A DNA stretch of 7,241 bases from Candidatus Caccocola faecipullorum (GTDB lineage: Bacteria; Synergistota; Synergistia; Synergistales; Synergistaceae): positions 1-7,241 of the forward strand of contig DVKA01000214.1 in assembly GCA_018716365.1 (NCBI GenBank). The letters are read 5' to 3'. Below are positions 5,230-7,241 of this stretch, piece after piece (position 1 is the stretch's first letter; each line of letters begins with the position of its first letter). The position numbers and the translations under genes are program-made. The notes below the pieces were generated by a model. The model was not told the DNA's origin, made no database searches, and saw only the letters and a program-made list of their open reading frames with translations.

Positions 5230-6276
5230 ATGGAGAGAACCGTAAAAATCTGCATGGCGGGCTTCGGCAACGTCGGCGTTCGCTTCGCTCGGATGCTGCT
5301 CGAAGAAGAGCGCAAACTCCGCGACGAATACGGATGCCGCGTCCTCGTCACCGGCGTCTGCACGCGCACGCGCGGCGCAGTAATAAACCCCGAAGGGCTC
5401 GACCTCGGCGCGCTCCTCATAATGAAAGAAGAACTTGGACGCTTCGACTCCGAATACCCGGGCTTCGCGCCCGACTGCGGCGCGCCCGAAATGATAGAAC
5501 GCTGCGGCGCGGACATATTCATAGAGCTCAGCACGCTCTCGGTAAAAGACGGCGAACCGGCCTCCAGCTACATACGCGCCGCGCTCGAACACGGAATGCA
5601 CGTCATCACCGCCAACAAAGGCCCCGAGGCGTGGCGCTACGCCGAACTCAAAGCGCTCGCCGACGAACGCGGCAAACGCTACCTCTTCGAGACCGCCGTC
5701 CTCGACGGCGCGCCCCTCTTCAACATGGCGCGCGGCTGCCTCCGCGGCTGCGAAATAACCGCGATCCGCGGAATCATAAACACCACGACCAACTTCATAC
5801 TCGGCGAAATAGAGCGCGGCGGCACATACGAAGAAGCCGTCGCCGAAGCCCAGCGCCGCCAGTTCGCGGAAGCCGACCCCTCGATGGACGTAGACGGCTG
5901 GGACGGCGCGGCGAAAATATGCGCGCTCGCCAACGTCCTCATGAACGCGCACGCGACGCCGAACGACGTGAAAGTGCGCAGCCTGCGCGAAGTCACGCCG
6001 CGCGAAATAAAAGCCGCGCGAGAAACCAACTGCCGCGTCAAATACATCTGCTCCGCAGAACGCGCGGAAGACGGCGCGCTCTCGCTCTCCGTCGCCCCCG
6101 CGCTCGTCCCCATGGACGACCCCGCCTGCCTCGTCAACGGCACGTCGAACATCATCACAATCCGCACCGACATGATGGGCGAACTGTCGCTGATAGAAAA
6201 AGACCCCGAAATAAAACAGACCGCCTACGGCGTATACAGCGACCTGCTGGAGATAATAAGCGCGGAAAAAGAATAG
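5230..6276 (+). CDS. hom: Homoserine dehydrogenase, short form without ACT domain
   Basis: This enzyme reduces L-aspartate 4-semialdehyde to L-homoserine with NAD(P)H, at the branch to methionine and threonine. The N-terminal Rossmann motif is GFGNVG (11-16). ITANKGP carries Lys130. GIINTTTNFILGEI (181-194) is the family's GI.NGTTN.IL segment with Thr in place of Gly. EADPSMDVDGWDGAAK (214-229) holds Glu214, Asp225 and Lys229, with the spacing of the catalytic residues in known homoserine dehydrogenases. At 348 residues it ends after the catalytic domain (GVYSDLLEII) and lacks the C-terminal ACT domain of the roughly 430-residue bacterial forms, so threonine feedback through ACT is not expected. 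The ATG has GGAGGG 9 bases upstream. It is divergent from metYX, which uses its product, and is followed by a strong terminator. Confidence 0.93.
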   Translation: MERTVKICMAGFGNVGVRFARMLLEEERKLRDEYGCRVLVTGVCTRTRGAVINPEGLDLGALLIMKEELGRFDSEYPGFAPDCGAPEMIERCGADIFIELSTLSVKDGEPASSYIRAALEHGMHVITANKGPEAWRYAELKALADERGKRYLFETAVLDGAPLFNMARGCLRGCEITAIRGIINTTTNFILGEIERGGTYEEAVAEAQRRQFAEADPSMDVDGWDGAAKICALANVLMNAHATPNDVKVRSLREVTPREIKAARETNCRVKYICSAERAEDGALSLSVAPALVPMDDPACLVNGTSNIITIRTDMMGELSLIEKDPEIKQTAYGVYSDLLEIISAEKE

Positions 6277-6299
6277 AATAAAAAGAAATATACGAACAA

Positions 6300-6337
6300 G
6301 CCGCCGCCCCGCGGACTACGGGGCGGCGGCCTGTTTT
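6300..6337 (+). terminator. Intrinsic terminator of hom
   Basis: A perfect 12-bp GC stem (GCCGCCGCCCCG with CGGGGCGGCGGC), a 7-base loop and then CTGTTTT lie 23 bases after the hom stop. This is a classic Rho-independent layout and implies hom is transcribed alone. On the other strand only weak T-richness follows, so efficient bidirectional termination is uncertain. Confidence 0.9.
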
Positions 6338-6387
6338 ATATTCATTTATTTGATTACGAGCAACTGCCAGTAATCGCGCAGCGCGAA

Positions 6388-6413
6388 ATTTTATCGTTTA
6401 TAAACGATAAAAT
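6388..6413. repeat. Perfect 26-bp palindrome
   Basis: A gap-free 26-bp palindrome is built from TTTTATCG and CGATAAAA arms around TTTATAAA, and is flanked by GC-rich DNA. One more TTTTATCG half-site occurs at 6429-6436. It lies between the convergent ends of hom and the regulator gene, so it is not near an obvious promoter. It could be a protein-binding site or a recombination or chromosome-organisation site. It has no T-run and does not look like a terminator. Confidence 0.85.
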
Positions 6414-6494
6414 ACGGCAAAACCATATTTTTATCGCCCATATCGAACAAAAATCCAGCGCGCGGCTCATTGCGGGACTTTACGCGGGGCGCGT

Positions 6495-6706
6495 GGGGAC
6501 GGGAATTTTTACTTTTGCAGAGCCGCCGCGCTTCGCGCTGAGCCGGCGGAAACTGAAATTTTTGTTTTTGCGGAGCTCATGGCGCTCGCGCAGGACGGGC
6601 GGAAACTGAAAATTTCGTTTTCTGCGGGACGGCGGACTTTGCGCCGGCTGGACGAAAACGGAAATTTTAGTTTTCCCGCGTTTCGCGCCGCGGCCTCAGC
6701 CTCGCG
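6495..6706. repeat. 53-bp tandem repeat, four units, with phased dyads
   Basis: Units begin at 6495, 6548, 6601 and 6654, exactly 53 bases apart. The conserved part is close to GGAAACTGAAATTTTTGTTT followed by a GCGG block; the GC-rich remainder varies. Units 2-4 contain AAAC-N10-GTTT dyads at 6550-6567, 6603-6620 and 6656-6673, again exactly 53 apart, about five helical turns. Unit 1 has a degenerate dyad. The last unit runs over the 3' end of the regulator gene (stop at 6696-6698). Small indels within units cancel out. The stretch shows no convincing protein-coding frame. Confidence 0.85.
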
Positions 6707-7130
6707 CCTCCATCTCCTTTTCTATCTTCTGCCATAAACGCTCGACAAATGGGAAAACCCGCTCCGCGCAGTCTGGCGGCAGTTCGTAGCGCACCGTTTT
6801 GCCGTTCGCGCTTTTTTCCATCGAAATAAAAAGCGGCTCGGGAGAGGCGGCGCTCAGCGAGTAGGCGGTTTTGACGCCGTCGCGGCCCGGGCGCGGCGCT
6901 CCGGCCTCCGGCTCGGAGGATTCCGGCGTTGGCGTCTCGCCCATTATGTAGGCCACGGAAGTGTTCAGAACCTTCGCCAGCTTCAGCAGATTCGCCCCCT
7001 CCGGCAGGCAGACGTCGCGTTCCCATAACGAAATAGTCTGGCGCGCTGTTCCTACAAGATATGCCAGCTCTTCCTGGCTTCCTACCTTATTCTTTGCCCT
7101 GAGCGCCCGTATTCTCTTACCGACCGACAT
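6696..7130 (-). CDS. XRE/Cro-C1 family helix-turn-helix regulator
   Basis: This is a 144-residue predicted cytosolic DNA-binding protein. Residues 4-64 form a Cro/C1-type HTH: SQEELAYLV (18-26) is helix 2, ARQTISLWERD (29-39) contains the recognition helix, and LLKLAKVLNTSVAYIMG (48-64) closes the domain. A Pro/Glu/Gly-rich linker (about 65-85) leads to an unrecognised C-terminal part with a final charged helix (FPFVERLWQKIEKEME). There is no LexA/CI protease signature and no metallopeptidase HExxH. The ATG at 7130 is chosen because GGAGGTGA ends 6 bases before it; the in-frame TTG at 7136 directly abuts that site, too close to be used. Its target is unknown. The half-site cluster at 7191-7236 upstream suggests autoregulation together with control of a gene to the right. 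Confidence 0.88.
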   Translation of the reverse strand: MSVGKRIRALRAKNKVGSQEELAYLVGTARQTISLWERDVCLPEGANLLKLAKVLNTSVAYIMGETPTPESSEPEAGAPRPGRDGVKTAYSLSAASPEPLFISMEKSANGKTVRYELPPDCAERVFPFVERLWQKIEKEMEARG

Positions 7131-7190
7131 CGCCAATCACCTCCGACAAAAAACATAGCGCGAAAGCAAAAAGGCGGAAGCAAACAAAAA

Positions 7191-7236
7191 TGTCATTTTT
7201 ATTTGTCATTTTGACGTGTTTATTTGACATTGACAC
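7191..7236. promoter_or_regulatory. TGTCA/TGACA half-site cluster, probable operator/promoter region
   Basis: Half-sites are TGTCA (7191-7195), TGTCA (7204-7208), TGACG (7212-7216), TGACA (7225-7229) and TGACA (7231-7235). The first four are symmetric about 7210 with 8-3-8 spacing. TTTATTTGnCAT also repeats directly at 21-base spacing (7198 and 7219), two helical turns. Two plus-strand TTGACA hexamers (7224-7229, 7230-7235) could be the -35 of a divergent gene past the window edge. No convincing minus-strand promoter for the regulator stands out. Confidence 0.55.
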
Positions 7237-7241
7237 AATAA

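Noticed and set aside
5001..6281. 426-residue plus-strand ORF overlapping hom
   Set aside because: Extremely Arg-rich out-of-frame shadow of hom; no domain, and it runs across the divergent promoters.

Overview
The window is GC-rich (I estimate a little above 60%) bacterial chromosomal DNA. It is compact, and Shine-Dalgarno sites precede most genes. The genes are ordinary housekeeping biosynthesis: two late cobalamin genes, three genes of the homoserine/methionine branch, and one Cro/C1-type regulator. Heavy use of ATA for Ile within GC-rich codons, the gene set and the protein style suggest an anaerobe, perhaps a Synergistota (Cloacibacillus/Synergistes-like) bacterium. That assignment is a low-confidence impression, because no marker gene is present.

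Layout, left to right. Positions 17-1980 (+) hold cbiB and cobD, 5 bases apart: CobD makes the aminopropanol phosphate that CbiB attaches to adenosylcobyric acid. Positions 1981-2562 are about 580 bases between convergent genes. The left half is rich in hairpins and carries a 54-codon small ORF with a near-perfect Shine-Dalgarno site, plus candidate promoters on both strands. The right half is a 77-bp tandem repeat. Positions 2563-4938 (-) are metY-metX, which convert homoserine to O-acetylhomoserine (MetX) and then to homocysteine by direct sulfhydrylation (MetY). Positions 4939-5229 are a divergent control region in which the metYX promoter and the promoter of hom (5230-6276, +) share one -35 element. 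Hom supplies the homoserine used by MetX, so the divergent pair forms one pathway unit. The cobalamin genes may be functionally related through B12-dependent methionine synthase, which is not in the window.

hom ends in a strong intrinsic terminator. Positions 6340-6695 are non-coding. They contain a perfect 26-bp palindrome and four units of a 53-bp tandem repeat, three of which carry an exactly phased AAAC-N10-GTTT dyad. A 144-residue XRE-family regulator (6696-7130, -) follows. The right edge (7191-7236) is an AT-rich cluster of TGTCA/TGACA half-sites, probably the operator region of this regulator and of a divergent gene beyond the window.

The genes are well supported. The most unusual material is the two repeat-rich intergenic regions, whose functions are inferred and not proven.
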